The position numbers were made by a program, and so were the translations under genes. The notes beneath the pieces are model-generated. The model saw only the letters and a program-made list of their open reading frames with translations. It made no database searches and was not told the DNA's origin. Below, piece by piece: positions 55,698 through 63,512 of a DNA stretch of 64,000 nucleotides. This DNA is from an uncultured Prevotellaceae bacterium (lineage in GTDB: Bacteria > Bacteroidota > Bacteroidia > Bacteroidales > Bacteroidaceae), in the NCBI GenBank assembly GCA_900316315.1, contig ONCK01000007.1, positions 62,001 to 126,000 of the forward strand, read 5' to 3'. Positions within the stretch are counted from its first letter, which is position 1. Each line of letters starts with the position of its first letter.

Positions 55698-56324
55698 ATG
55701 ATTAACATCTGCCCCTTACTCAGCAAGTATGCGGTTCGTCTGCGTCGTATCACCCACAGGGGCGGATACGGCTTGCAGTCGCCTTTTGCTTTCAACTTGG
55801 AAAGGGAGGTCATCAATCAGCGTCTGCCTTACTACGCCTACCAGTCGCTCTCCGCGGAGCGCAAGTCTCTGCCGCGCCAGGCCGTAGGCAGCAATGCCAA
55901 GGTCGATGCCCTGCTCTTCCGGCTCAGCAACTATGTCCAGCCGTCTAAAGTCGTCATGCCCGATGACGGATGGTATATGTCGCACCGCTATATAGCGATG
56001 GGCTGCAAGAAAGCCAGTATCTCCACATACTTCAACCCGCAGATACTGGAGCGCAGCCTCGACGAAGCAGGCATCGCCGACATGCTGATTATCCCCGATA
56101 CGACCTATCTACAATCCTGCTACGACCTGATCAAGTCCCATCTGGGTCCCAAGAGCCTGCTGATTGTGGACCGCCTCTACTGCACCAAGTCAGACGCCAG
56201 ACGCTGGCAGCAGTTTCTGCACAAGGCAGAGATAGGCGTCAGTTTTGACCTCCACTGCATAGGATTGCTTTTCACCTCGCCCGATTACGCCCGGCAAGAC
56301 TACATTATTGACTTTCACTACTAA
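55698..56324 (+). CDS. Methyltransferase-like hypothetical protein
   Basis: A 208-residue protein whose N-terminus (HRGGYGLQSPFAFNLEREVI) and C-terminus (GLLFTSPDYARQDYIIDF) match a Bacteroidetes family related to class I SAM methyltransferases. The central glycine-rich SAM loop (motif I) is weak or missing: around VVMPDDGWYMSHRYIAMGCK there is no clear GxGxG. It may therefore bind another ligand or be an inactive relative. It has no signal peptide. It is 10 bases before the cobalamin adenosyltransferase gene and likely shares its transcript. Confidence 0.62.
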   Translation: MINICPLLSKYAVRLRRITHRGGYGLQSPFAFNLEREVINQRLPYYAYQSLSAERKSLPRQAVGSNAKVDALLFRLSNYVQPSKVVMPDDGWYMSHRYIAMGCKKASISTYFNPQILERSLDEAGIADMLIIPDTTYLQSCYDLIKSHLGPKSLLIVDRLYCTKSDARRWQQFLHKAEIGVSFDLHCIGLLFTSPDYARQDYIIDFHY

Positions 56325-56334
56325 TATCCCGGCC

Positions 56335-56856
56335 ATGACCATACACAGACTCTACACACGCCGCGGAGACCAGGGCCAGACATCGCTTGCAGGCGGACAG
56401 CGCGTGAGCAAGTTTGACCTGCGCGTCGAAGCCTACGGCACTGTAGACGAGCTTAACAGTTTCTTGGGCTTGCTGGTCACTTATCTGTCTGACCACGACG
56501 CCCAGTGTGTCGAGCAGGTCCAACACACCCTCTTCCAGGTCGGTGCCTCGCTCGCCACGCCCTATGCATCTGTCGATGACATACCGCCTATCCCTTCCAC
56601 GCTGGCTACCACGCTGGAGCAGGAGATGGACCGCATGAGCGCTCTCCTACCCGAGCGCCACGGCTTCACTATCCCCGGCGGCAATCGGGCTGCCGCAACA
56701 GCCCATGTCTGCTGCACTGTCTGCAGGAGGGCTGAGCGCAGAGTCGTAGCCCTGGCTGCACAGGAGGCCGTCTCGCCCTCTGTACTGCAACTCCTTAATC
56801 GGCTGAGCGACTATCTCTTCCAACTCGCCCTCTATCTCCACGTAGACAAGCATTGA
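56335..56856 (+). CDS. pduO: PduO-type corrinoid adenosyltransferase
   Basis: A 173-residue ATP:cob(I)alamin adenosyltransferase that makes adenosylcobalamin. Seen: LYTRRGDQGQTSLAGGQRV (ATP-binding P-loop-like start), KFDLRVEAYGTVDELNSFLG, the RRAERRVVAL helix and the C-terminal NRLSDYLFQLAL, all standard for PduO. Length is normal for the one-domain type. An in-frame start 27 bases upstream lies inside the previous stop region; the ATG at 56335 gives the usual beginning. The hairpin 106 bases downstream probably ends transcription. Confidence 0.9.
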   Translation: MTIHRLYTRRGDQGQTSLAGGQRVSKFDLRVEAYGTVDELNSFLGLLVTYLSDHDAQCVEQVQHTLFQVGASLATPYASVDDIPPIPSTLATTLEQEMDRMSALLPERHGFTIPGGNRAAATAHVCCTVCRRAERRVVALAAQEAVSPSVLQLLNRLSDYLFQLALYLHVDKH

Positions 56857-56961
56857 CCCGTTTGCCGCATCAGACGCCGCCTTGTCCGACTATCGAGGCC
56901 GTCCCTTCTCCCCTTGACGTATCGGATGCGATAAACAACAAGTCACACCTGTTTTTAAACG

Positions 56962-56993
56962 ACATCGGACCCAGCACTTACCAGGTCCGATGT
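56962..56993. terminator. Hairpin between convergent pduO and thiamine operon
   Basis: ACATCGGACC (56962-56971) and GGTCCGATGT (56984-56993) are perfect reverse complements around a 12-base loop. It sits 106 bases past the pduO stop and 35 bases past the thiamine pyrophosphokinase stop, so it could serve both directions. T-tracts are weak on both sides. Confidence 0.65.
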
Positions 56994-57027
56994 ATCATTT
57001 GTATCTATGCTTCTCAATCAGTCCGAT

Positions 57028-57693
57028 TTAGCCTGCGGTGTCATCGGCAACGCAATAGAGGAGATAGCAGCCGTCGGCCTGCAGGCGGAAGGTCTCTCCC
57101 TGGGCCTCGTTGAGCGTACCTTGCCATAAGTGATCAAAAGGCCGTACCGGGTAGACCAGGCCCTCTGACGACAAGTGGCAGCAGTCGATATTGAAGACCG
57201 ATATCTCTTGTCCCTTGCAGGCCGTATACTCGGCATCGCTCTGCCCGATGATGAAGAGTCCCCGGTCCGTAAGCATGGCCGTCCGCAGTCCCATCCTATT
57301 GTACCTGACAAGCAGGCTGATGTTGCCCAGCGTATGGTCTTCGCGTTTGCCTGTGGCACCGAGCAGAAGGAGTCTGGTCCACCCCTGAGCTGAGGCGTAG
57401 CGTACCGCCTTGGTCAGGTCATTGCTCTCCTGCTCGCTGATGTGTACGAATGTCTCGCCCAGCTCTGCCTTGTCAGCCGCTGTCAGCGAATCGCCGTCGC
57501 CTATCACCCTGTCAGCCTTGAGACCGGCATCACGCAGTCCCTCCCAAGCGCCATCACAGCAGACCAAGTGGGGAGCTTCCCTCAAGGCTTGCAGGGCACG
57601 TGCCGACGAAGGAAAATCGCCTGCCGCCAGGATGACTGCATCCCAGGGACGTATCAGCTCCAGCTGCGGGAGGCGCGCATCAATCTCTGCCAT
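57028..57693 (-). CDS. Thiamine pyrophosphokinase
   Basis: A 221-residue enzyme that transfers pyrophosphate from ATP to thiamine, giving TPP. Family motifs: VILAAGDFPS, VCCDGAWEGL, GDGDSL, the ESNDLTKAVRYA helix and LLGATGKREDHTLGN, with a C-terminal beta domain (CHLSSEGLVYPVRPF). Length is normal. It is the third gene of the riboswitch-controlled unit and its start overlaps the end of pnuT by 40 bases. With the receptor and PnuT it completes uptake-to-cofactor thiamine salvage. Confidence 0.92.
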   Translation of the reverse strand: MAEIDARLPQLELIRPWDAVILAAGDFPSSARALQALREAPHLVCCDGAWEGLRDAGLKADRVIGDGDSLTAADKAELGETFVHISEQESNDLTKAVRYASAQGWTRLLLLGATGKREDHTLGNISLLVRYNRMGLRTAMLTDRGLFIIGQSDAEYTACKGQEISVFNIDCCHLSSEGLVYPVRPFDHLWQGTLNEAQGETFRLQADGCYLLYCVADDTAG

Positions 57694-58265
57694 TTGAAGT
57701 ATCCTAATATCGCGATGATTACATAGAGTCCGTAGAGACCGGCCTTAAAGGGAATGCCCTTTTGTACATACAGCACCGTACAGACGCAGTCTACGACTAT
57801 CCAAAATCCCCATTGCTCAATGTACTTACGAGCCAGGGCCCAGAGGCCGACAAAACTGAGCGCATTGGTAAAGGCATCGGTCCAGGGCACATTGGAATTG
57901 GTATAGTGGCTGAGCACCCACCATGTCAATACCCACAAGACGGCAAAGACAGCCGTCACAGGCAGTATGAGGCGCCGCGGGAAGTGTGTGATGGGTTTCT
58001 CCGCCGGAGCTTGCCCGTCATCGGTAGCTCCCTTACCCTTCATCCGCCAGGCTGCGTAGCCGTAAATGGCAGCCAGCGTATAGTAGACCGCCATACCTGC
58101 ATCGCCGTAGAGCCCGTGGCTGTAGTAGAGGTAGACGTCGAGCGCAGGCATAATGATGCCGACGATCCAAAGCCCAATGTGGGCCTTGTACTCAAGCCAG
58201 ATATACACCAGGCCAAGCAGCGTCGTCAAGATATCAAGCCAATGCGCAGCGACAAAGTCCGTCAT
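57654..58265 (-). CDS. pnuT: PnuT-type thiamine transporter (PnuC family)
   Basis: A 203-residue inner-membrane protein of the PnuC vitamin-transporter family with about six or seven helices. Seen: LTTLLGLVYIWLEYKAHIG near the N-terminus, the WVLSHYTNSNVPWTDAFTNA stretch and the KGIPFKAGLYGLYVIIAILG end. Trp residues as in WIVVDCVC line the transport path. The family takes NMN/nicotinamide riboside, riboflavin or thiamine; here the TPP riboswitch and the kinase downstream point to thiamine, as described for Bacteroides. It begins 13 bases after the TonB receptor gene on the minus strand. Confidence 0.9.
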   Translation of the reverse strand: MTDFVAAHWLDILTTLLGLVYIWLEYKAHIGLWIVGIIMPALDVYLYYSHGLYGDAGMAVYYTLAAIYGYAAWRMKGKGATDDGQAPAEKPITHFPRRLILPVTAVFAVLWVLTWWVLSHYTNSNVPWTDAFTNALSFVGLWALARKYIEQWGFWIVVDCVCTVLYVQKGIPFKAGLYGLYVIIAILGYFKWQRLMRASRSWS

Positions 58266-58278
58266 GCCAGCAAAAGGA

Positions 58279-60549
58279 TTAGAAGCTGATGGTCAAGTGT
58301 CCCATGACATGAAAACCGGCTTGAGCCGACAGGCCATAGTCAGGCCCGTACTCGTTGCCCTTGGCTCCTTGGTAGTAGGCGCGTGAGCCCCAACCGTTGC
58401 TCTCATACTCCTCGTCAAAGAGATTGTAGATCGTGCAGCCGATAGTCACGGACTTGAAGTGACGGGGATGCAGCGTGTAGCTCACATTGAGGTCGCTGAC
58501 CAGATAGGGGTCGATACTGAGCGCCCGCTCGTGGGTATTGGTCAAGTACTGACGGCTTACGTAGTGGGTCTGCAGCTGAGCCTCGAGTCCGCGATAGTGG
58601 AAATTGAAGCCATTGTTGAGGATGAAGCTCGGACTGAAGGCGATGGTCGTGCTCTTATAATAGGTATCCACATTGCCGACTACGTTCCAGTCGGCATCAT
58701 ATACGGCATCGCTCTGGGTATAGTGCTGGATACGGTTGCGGCTGAGCGTGGCGTTGATTTCCCAGTCAAACCAACTCAGGGGCTTGACGGCGGCCTGCAG
58801 CTCGATTCCCTCGCGGTAACTGCTCGGAACATTGATGTAGACGGCTTCGCCTATGTCATTGAGCTGACCATTCTGGACCAACTGATCTGTATAGTCCATA
58901 TAGTAGAGATTGGCTCCGGCCTGCCAGATGCCTTGATGGAAGTTGTAGCCTAATTCATAGTCAAGAAATTTTTCCCGTCGCGGATCCAACTGCGGCAGAG
59001 GGTGACCGGAGAGGTCCACACTGTTGGTGTAGCAGTTGCGGGTCGGCTCGCGCTGTGCGATGCTGAAGGATGCATAGACGCGGTGGGCGGAGTTGATCTG
59101 CCAGTTGACACCTGCTTTGGGGTTGAAGAAGTCAAAGTTTTTGTGGATGTCGAGCCGTTGCATCTCGCCGGTAGTATGGTTGTAGTTGTCGCTGGGTCCT
59201 ACGATTGAATGGTGGATATGGCGATACTGCATGTCGGCATAGAGACTCAGACCGTCGGTCAGGCGGTACGAACCCTTGAGATAAATATTGCCGTCGACCT
59301 TAAGTCCGCGGTTGCGGTAATACTGCCACTCGGGAGTCAGGCCTGCGGGCCACTGCTTGCTGCCTGTTGCGCCGTTGACATCCTTGAGCCAAGTGACTAC
59401 GCCGTAGTGATGGCCGTAGTAGCGATTGAGTCCGCCGCCGAGGGAGGCATCAAACTTACGAAGGTGATAGTCGAGGGAGAAGACGCCGCCTGCAAAGGTA
59501 TTCTTCATCTTCTTTTGTCTCACGAGGTCGCTCTTGCTGCCGAAGTCGGCGAGTCGGTAGGCGGCAAGTTCTTGTGAGCGCTTGTACTCCTCGTAGTATC
59601 CGTAGCCGTAGGTATCATGGAGGGCGGCGTTGAGGTTCCAGTGGTCATTGAAGCGGTGATGGAAGAGCAACTGATAGTTGGTCTGCAGATAGTAGTCAAT
59701 CTGGTTGGGATAGTAGTGCTCCATGCCATTCTCATCGCTGTACATGTAGCCGCAGGAGTTGTATCTGCGGTTGACGCCCGGCTTCCAGTCGTAATTCCAA
59801 GCGTGGTAGGTACGCTCTTTGCCGCCAAAGATGATGAGCTTGAGGAAGTTTTCTCCGTTGTAGTAGCCTCCTTGTACCATGTAGCTATTGAGCTTGGCCG
59901 TCGCACGCTGGAGATAGCCGTCTGTCTTGATGTTGCTGAGTCGTGAGTCGAGGATGAAATGATTTCCGATCAAGCCCGTGCCGAGAGCGACTGTCTCCTT
60001 CTCCGTATTGTAGCTGCCGTAGGAGGTATTGATCTCGGTATGCGACTCCTCGGGCTGGGCATCGGTCTTCATATTGACCGTTGCGCCAAAGGTAGCTGCG
60101 CCATTGGTCGATGTACCTGCGCCCCGCTGCACCTGGATACTGCCCAGCGAACTGGCAAGGTCGGGGGCATCGACCCAATAGTAGCCCTGCTCCTCAGCAT
60201 CGTTCATCGGGATGCCATTGGTTGTGATATTGATACGGCTGGCATCGATGCCGCGGATGCGCAGCGTGGTATAGCCGACGCCCATTCCGGCATCGCTCGT
60301 CGTAGTGAGCGAGGGGGTCATATTGAGCAGGAAGGGGATGTCCACGCCTATATTCTTGCGCGCGATTTGTGCCCGCGTGACATTGGTAAAAGCGACCGGC
60401 GTCGTCCCGGTAGCCCTGGTCGACACGATATCTACACCCTTGAGCTGTACAGCCCGCAAGGTATCACTACTCAGATGGCTCGGTGTACCGGCCATGCTGC
60501 TTCCGCTCATCAGCACAAGGGCTGAAGCGGCCACAAAAAAATGCTTCAT
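58279..60549 (-). CDS. TonB-dependent outer membrane receptor for thiamine or a precursor
   Basis: A 756-residue outer-membrane receptor. Signal peptide (FFVAASALVLMSGSSMAG), a short TonB-box region, the plug (IPFLLNMTPSLTTTSDAGMG and LGSIQVQRGAGTSTNGAATF), and a 22-strand barrel ending in Phe (LTISF). It lacks the SusC-type extra domain. The TPP riboswitch right before it, and PnuT and thiamine pyrophosphokinase right after it, identify thiamine as the likely substrate; a homologous OMP-PnuT-kinase set is known in Bacteroides thetaiotaomicron. The gene starts about 22 bases after the aptamer. Confidence 0.92.
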   Translation of the reverse strand: MKHFFVAASALVLMSGSSMAGTPSHLSSDTLRAVQLKGVDIVSTRATGTTPVAFTNVTRAQIARKNIGVDIPFLLNMTPSLTTTSDAGMGVGYTTLRIRGIDASRINITTNGIPMNDAEEQGYYWVDAPDLASSLGSIQVQRGAGTSTNGAATFGATVNMKTDAQPEESHTEINTSYGSYNTEKETVALGTGLIGNHFILDSRLSNIKTDGYLQRATAKLNSYMVQGGYYNGENFLKLIIFGGKERTYHAWNYDWKPGVNRRYNSCGYMYSDENGMEHYYPNQIDYYLQTNYQLLFHHRFNDHWNLNAALHDTYGYGYYEEYKRSQELAAYRLADFGSKSDLVRQKKMKNTFAGGVFSLDYHLRKFDASLGGGLNRYYGHHYGVVTWLKDVNGATGSKQWPAGLTPEWQYYRNRGLKVDGNIYLKGSYRLTDGLSLYADMQYRHIHHSIVGPSDNYNHTTGEMQRLDIHKNFDFFNPKAGVNWQINSAHRVYASFSIAQREPTRNCYTNSVDLSGHPLPQLDPRREKFLDYELGYNFHQGIWQAGANLYYMDYTDQLVQNGQLNDIGEAVYINVPSSYREGIELQAAVKPLSWFDWEINATLSRNRIQHYTQSDAVYDADWNVVGNVDTYYKSTTIAFSPSFILNNGFNFHYRGLEAQLQTHYVSRQYLTNTHERALSIDPYLVSDLNVSYTLHPRHFKSVTIGCTIYNLFDEEYESNGWGSRAYYQGAKGNEYGPDYGLSAQAGFHVMGHLTISF

Positions 60550-60571
60550 ATTAGGAAAGCTTAAAATAAAA

Positions 60572-60652
60572 TTTCTACGCCGGCATTACCCGGGTCAGAT
60601 GATAAGGGTTTGATCTCAGCCAATCCAAAAGTACAAAGATGGCACCCCTGTT
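60572..60652 (-). promoter_or_regulatory. TPP (thi-box) riboswitch
   Basis: Read on the minus strand: ACAGGGGTGCC (60651-60641), GGCTGAGATCAAACCC (about 60622-60606), then CTGACCCGGGTAATGCCGGC with GTAG (about 60598-60576). These match the thi-box blocks GGGGTGC, CTGAGA...ACCC, and CTGA..GGATAATGCCAGCGTAG. It sits between the -7 element at 60662-60669 and the receptor ATG (60549), only about 22 bases apart, which suggests control of translation start rather than an upstream terminator. Binding of TPP should shut the operon off. Confidence 0.93.
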
Positions 60653-60661
60653 ATTTTGCCG

Positions 60662-60669
60662 CAAAGTTA
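60662..60669 (-). promoter_or_regulatory. Putative -7 element of the thiamine operon
   Basis: TAACTTTG on the minus strand, 10 bases before the riboswitch P1 stem. TTTG (60687-60684) is the nearest -33-like word but only 14 bases away. Confidence 0.6.
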
Positions 60670-60802
60670 ATCATTGTCGACTACAAAAGGGAACTATTGG
60701 CCTAATATTTTTGCCCTGCTCCCTATCTCAATCCCCTCCGCTATCGTCGCCACACCTGCCAACAGCATCAGGCCGCCATACCGTAAGCGCTTGATGGCCA
60801 AA

Positions 60803-60935
60803 GTGTTATAATAAAATCGGATGATTCTATAATTAACTGGCTATCAGGCGATAACAACTCGCCTTCCAGTTTAAACTAAGTCCGACCTAGTTTAAACTAC
60901 ATCCGACCTTGTTGTACAAACAAGGCGACTTGTCC
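60803..60935 (-). repeat. Interspersed intergenic element, copy E (shortened)
   Basis: Reverse orientation. It keeps an AT edge (TTATAATAAAATC near 60806), the two 19-base units (60868-60886 and 60889-60907, 21-base period) and a perfect 7-base hairpin (60907-60925) with a different loop. The distance from core to left edge is about 97 bases against about 200 in other copies, so about 100 bases (the block with GTTACAAAGG) are missing; no AT edge is present on the right. Confidence 0.8.
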
Positions 60936-61021
60936 TCTCCGCATCAGCCCATGACGTTCCGCAGACAACTGTCGGTGATAAATAATTGGCTCCTGATGAT
61001 GCATGCTCCGCAGAAAATAGC

Positions 61022-61029
61022 TAATTTTG
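61022..61029 (+). promoter_or_regulatory. Putative -7 element of the rml operon
   Basis: TAATTTTG followed by C, 38 bases before rmlA. No TTTG at the usual -33 distance. Confidence 0.5.
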
Positions 61030-61067
61030 CGAAATAACATAAACTTACACCCCCTCATCACACGACT

Positions 61068-61946
61068 ATGAAAGGTATCATACTCGCCGGAGGCAGCGGC
61101 ACCCGCCTCTACCCTATCACTAAGGGCATCAGCAAGCAGCTGATCCCTATCTATGACAAACCTATGATCTACTACCCGATGTCTGTGTTGATGCTGGCGG
61201 GTATACGCGAAATCCTGATTATCTCCACGCCTCAGGACCTGCCACTCTTCCGTCGTCTGCTGGGCGACGGCAGTGACTTTGGCGTCAAGCTGGAGTATGC
61301 AGAGCAGCCTTCGCCCGACGGCTTGGCCCAGGCCTTCATCATAGGCCGCGAATTTATCGGTCAAGATACGGTCTGCCTCGTACTGGGCGACAATATATTT
61401 TACGGTGCCGGCTTCTCAGCCCTGCTCCGTCAGGGCGTAGAGGATGCCGAGCAGCGCGGCAAAGCCTCCGTCTACGGCTATTGGGTCAGCGATCCCGAGC
61501 GCTACGGTGTAGTCGAGTTTGACAACAAGGGCAACTGCCTCAGCATCGAGGAGAAGCCTCTTCATCCCAAGAGCAACTATGCGGTAGTGGGCCTCTACTT
61601 CTACCCCAATAGCGTCGTCGACGTGGCTGCACACATCAAGCCCTCGGCCCGAGGCGAACTGGAAATCACCACGGTCAATCAGCACTTCCTCTCCGATGGC
61701 ACCCTCACCGTCAAGAATCTCGGACGCGGCTTCGCCTGGCTCGATACCGGCACCCACGATTCGCTGGCCGAGGCGGGCAACTTCGTCGAGACCATCGAGA
61801 AGCGACAGGGACTCAAGATCGCCTGTCTGGAAGCCATCGCCTACAAGCGCGGCTGGATCTCCCGTCAGAAGCTCACCGAGGAGGGACAACTGATGGCCAA
61901 AAACCAATACGGACAATACCTCCTGCGCCTCGCAGCAGAGAAATAA
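61068..61946 (+). CDS. rmlA: Glucose-1-phosphate thymidylyltransferase
   Basis: A 292-residue nucleotidyltransferase that makes dTDP-glucose from dTTP and glucose-1-phosphate, the first step of dTDP-L-rhamnose synthesis. Seen: [20 protein letters not shown] (the nucleotide loop with catalytic Arg/Lys), [29 protein letters not shown] (metal Asp) and [15 protein letters not shown]. Standard length. It heads the rmlA-rmlC-rmlD run that leads into wzi. rmlB, the dehydratase, is not in the window. Confidence 0.96.
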   Translation: MKGIILAGGSGTRLYPITKGISKQLIPIYDKPMIYYPMSVLMLAGIREILIISTPQDLPLFRRLLGDGSDFGVKLEYAEQPSPDGLAQAFIIGREFIGQDTVCLVLGDNIFYGAGFSALLRQGVEDAEQRGKASVYGYWVSDPERYGVVEFDNKGNCLSIEEKPLHPKSNYAVVGLYFYPNSVVDVAAHIKPSARGELEITTVNQHFLSDGTLTVKNLGRGFAWLDTGTHDSLAEAGNFVETIEKRQGLKIACLEAIAYKRGWISRQKLTEEGQLMAKNQYGQYLLRLAAEK

Positions 61947-61967
61947 TCGAACATTACACTTAGTCAC

Positions 61968-62540
61968 ATGAATATCATACCAACATCCATATCCGGAGTC
62001 CTCATCCTGGAGCCACGCATCTTTGAGGACAGCCGTGGTTATTTCTTTGAATCTTTCTCTCAAAGGGAATTTGACGAAAAGGTGATGCCTATCCGCTTTG
62101 TCCAGGACAACGAGAGCATGTCATCATACGGCGTCATGCGCGGCCTACACTACCAGCGCATGCCTTACACTCAGAGCAAGCTCGTACGCTGCGTGAGGGG
62201 CAAGGTGCTCGACGTGGCCGTAGATATACGCAAGGGCTCTCCGACCTTCGGCCAACACGTGGCCGTCGAACTGAGCGAGGACAATCACCGCCAGTTCTTC
62301 ATTCCCAAAGGCTTCGCCCACGGTTTCAGCGTACTGAGCGAGACTGCGATCTTTCAATACAAGTGCGACGCCTTCTACGCTCCCCAGAGCGAGGGAGGCA
62401 TCCAGCTCATCGATCCCGACCTAGGCATCGACTGGCGCATACCCCTCGACAAGGCTATCCTGAGCGACAAGGACGTCGTTCGCAAGCGCCTCTCAGAAGT
62501 GGAGCCCGACTTTGACTATAAAGAAAACCTTTATCAATAA
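61968..62540 (+). CDS. rmlC: dTDP-4-dehydrorhamnose 3,5-epimerase
   Basis: A 190-residue cupin epimerase that acts on dTDP-4-keto-6-deoxyglucose. Seen: FEDSRGYFFESFSQREFDE, FVQDNESMSSYGVMRGLHYQ (substrate base residues), VLDVAVDIRKGSPTFGQHVA, and IPKGFAHGFSVLSE (the catalytic His is in GLHYQ). Standard length. It is 21 bases after rmlA and 9 bases before rmlD. Confidence 0.95.
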   Translation: MNIIPTSISGVLILEPRIFEDSRGYFFESFSQREFDEKVMPIRFVQDNESMSSYGVMRGLHYQRMPYTQSKLVRCVRGKVLDVAVDIRKGSPTFGQHVAVELSEDNHRQFFIPKGFAHGFSVLSETAIFQYKCDAFYAPQSEGGIQLIDPDLGIDWRIPLDKAILSDKDVVRKRLSEVEPDFDYKENLYQ

Positions 62541-62549
62541 CCATCAGAC

Positions 62550-63452
62550 ATGAATATCCTCGTCACAGGCGCCAACGGCCAACTAGGCAATGAGATACGC
62601 CTCCTCTCCCAGGGGAGCCAGGACCACTATATCTTCACCGACGTAACCCAGGTCGAGGGTCTCGAAACGACTTATCTCGACATCACTGACCTGCAGGCCA
62701 TCCGCGAAATGGTCAAGTCGCAGCAAGTGAAGTGCATCATCAACTGCGCAGCCTTTACCAACGTGGATGCTGCAGAGAGCAAGGCCGATCTTGCCGAACT
62801 GCTCAACGCCCAGGCACCCCACAATCTCGCCGTAGCCATCAAGGAAGCCGACGGCCTGCTCGTACACATATCTACCGACTACGTATTTGGCAAGGAGCCT
62901 TACAACAAGCCCTGCCGCGAAGACCAGCAAGGCACCCCCACCGGTGTATACGGCCTCACCAAGCTCCACGGTGAGCAGCAGATTATCGCCTCTGGCTGCC
63001 AGTACATTATCATCAGGACCGCGTGGCTTTACTCCGAGTTTGGCAAAAACTTTGTCAAGACCATGCTCCAGCTGACCGCCACCAAGCCGCAGCTCAAGGT
63101 CGTATTTGACCAAGTAGGTACGCCTACCTACGCCGGCGACCTGGCTCGCGCCATACTGGATATCGTCAGCAAGCGCAAGTATCAGGGACACACTGGTATC
63201 TACCACTTCTCCAACGAGGGCGTATGCTCCTGGTACGACTTCACCCAACTCATCGCGCGTCTGGCCGGCCACACGCAGTGCGATATCCAGCCCTGCCACA
63301 GCGAAGAATTCCCCTCGCCGGTACAGCGTCCTGCCTACTCCGTACTCGACAAGACCAAGATCAAGGAGACCTTCGGCCTCTCTATCCCCTACTGGACCGA
63401 CTCGCTCCGCAAGTGTATGAAGGGGCTCGGGGCCCTCAAGACGGAGAGCTGA
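62550..63452 (+). CDS. rmlD: dTDP-4-dehydrorhamnose reductase
   Basis: A 300-residue SDR-type reductase that finishes dTDP-L-rhamnose. Seen: NILVTGANGQLGNEIRLL (cofactor loop), CAAFTNVDAAE, VHISTDYVFGKEPYNKPCRE, GVYGLTKLHGEQ (Tyr-Lys catalytic pair) and RTAWLYSEFGKNFVKTML. Normal length. It is followed by wzi after 60 bases, which suggests that the rhamnose goes into capsule or other envelope polysaccharide. Confidence 0.95.
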   Translation: MNILVTGANGQLGNEIRLLSQGSQDHYIFTDVTQVEGLETTYLDITDLQAIREMVKSQQVKCIINCAAFTNVDAAESKADLAELLNAQAPHNLAVAIKEADGLLVHISTDYVFGKEPYNKPCREDQQGTPTGVYGLTKLHGEQQIIASGCQYIIIRTAWLYSEFGKNFVKTMLQLTATKPQLKVVFDQVGTPTYAGDLARAILDIVSKRKYQGHTGIYHFSNEGVCSWYDFTQLIARLAGHTQCDIQPCHSEEFPSPVQRPAYSVLDKTKIKETFGLSIPYWTDSLRKCMKGLGALKTES

Positions 63453-63512
63453 TCAGTCCTGCCGCTACGACAATCCCGTATATCCTCCACACGACATACC
63501 CATTACCGTCCC

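Noticed and set aside
14393-60935. The repeated elements as a CRISPR array
   Set aside because: The copies are many kilobases apart, without regular spacers or cas genes; the tandem pair inside each copy has only a 2-base gap.
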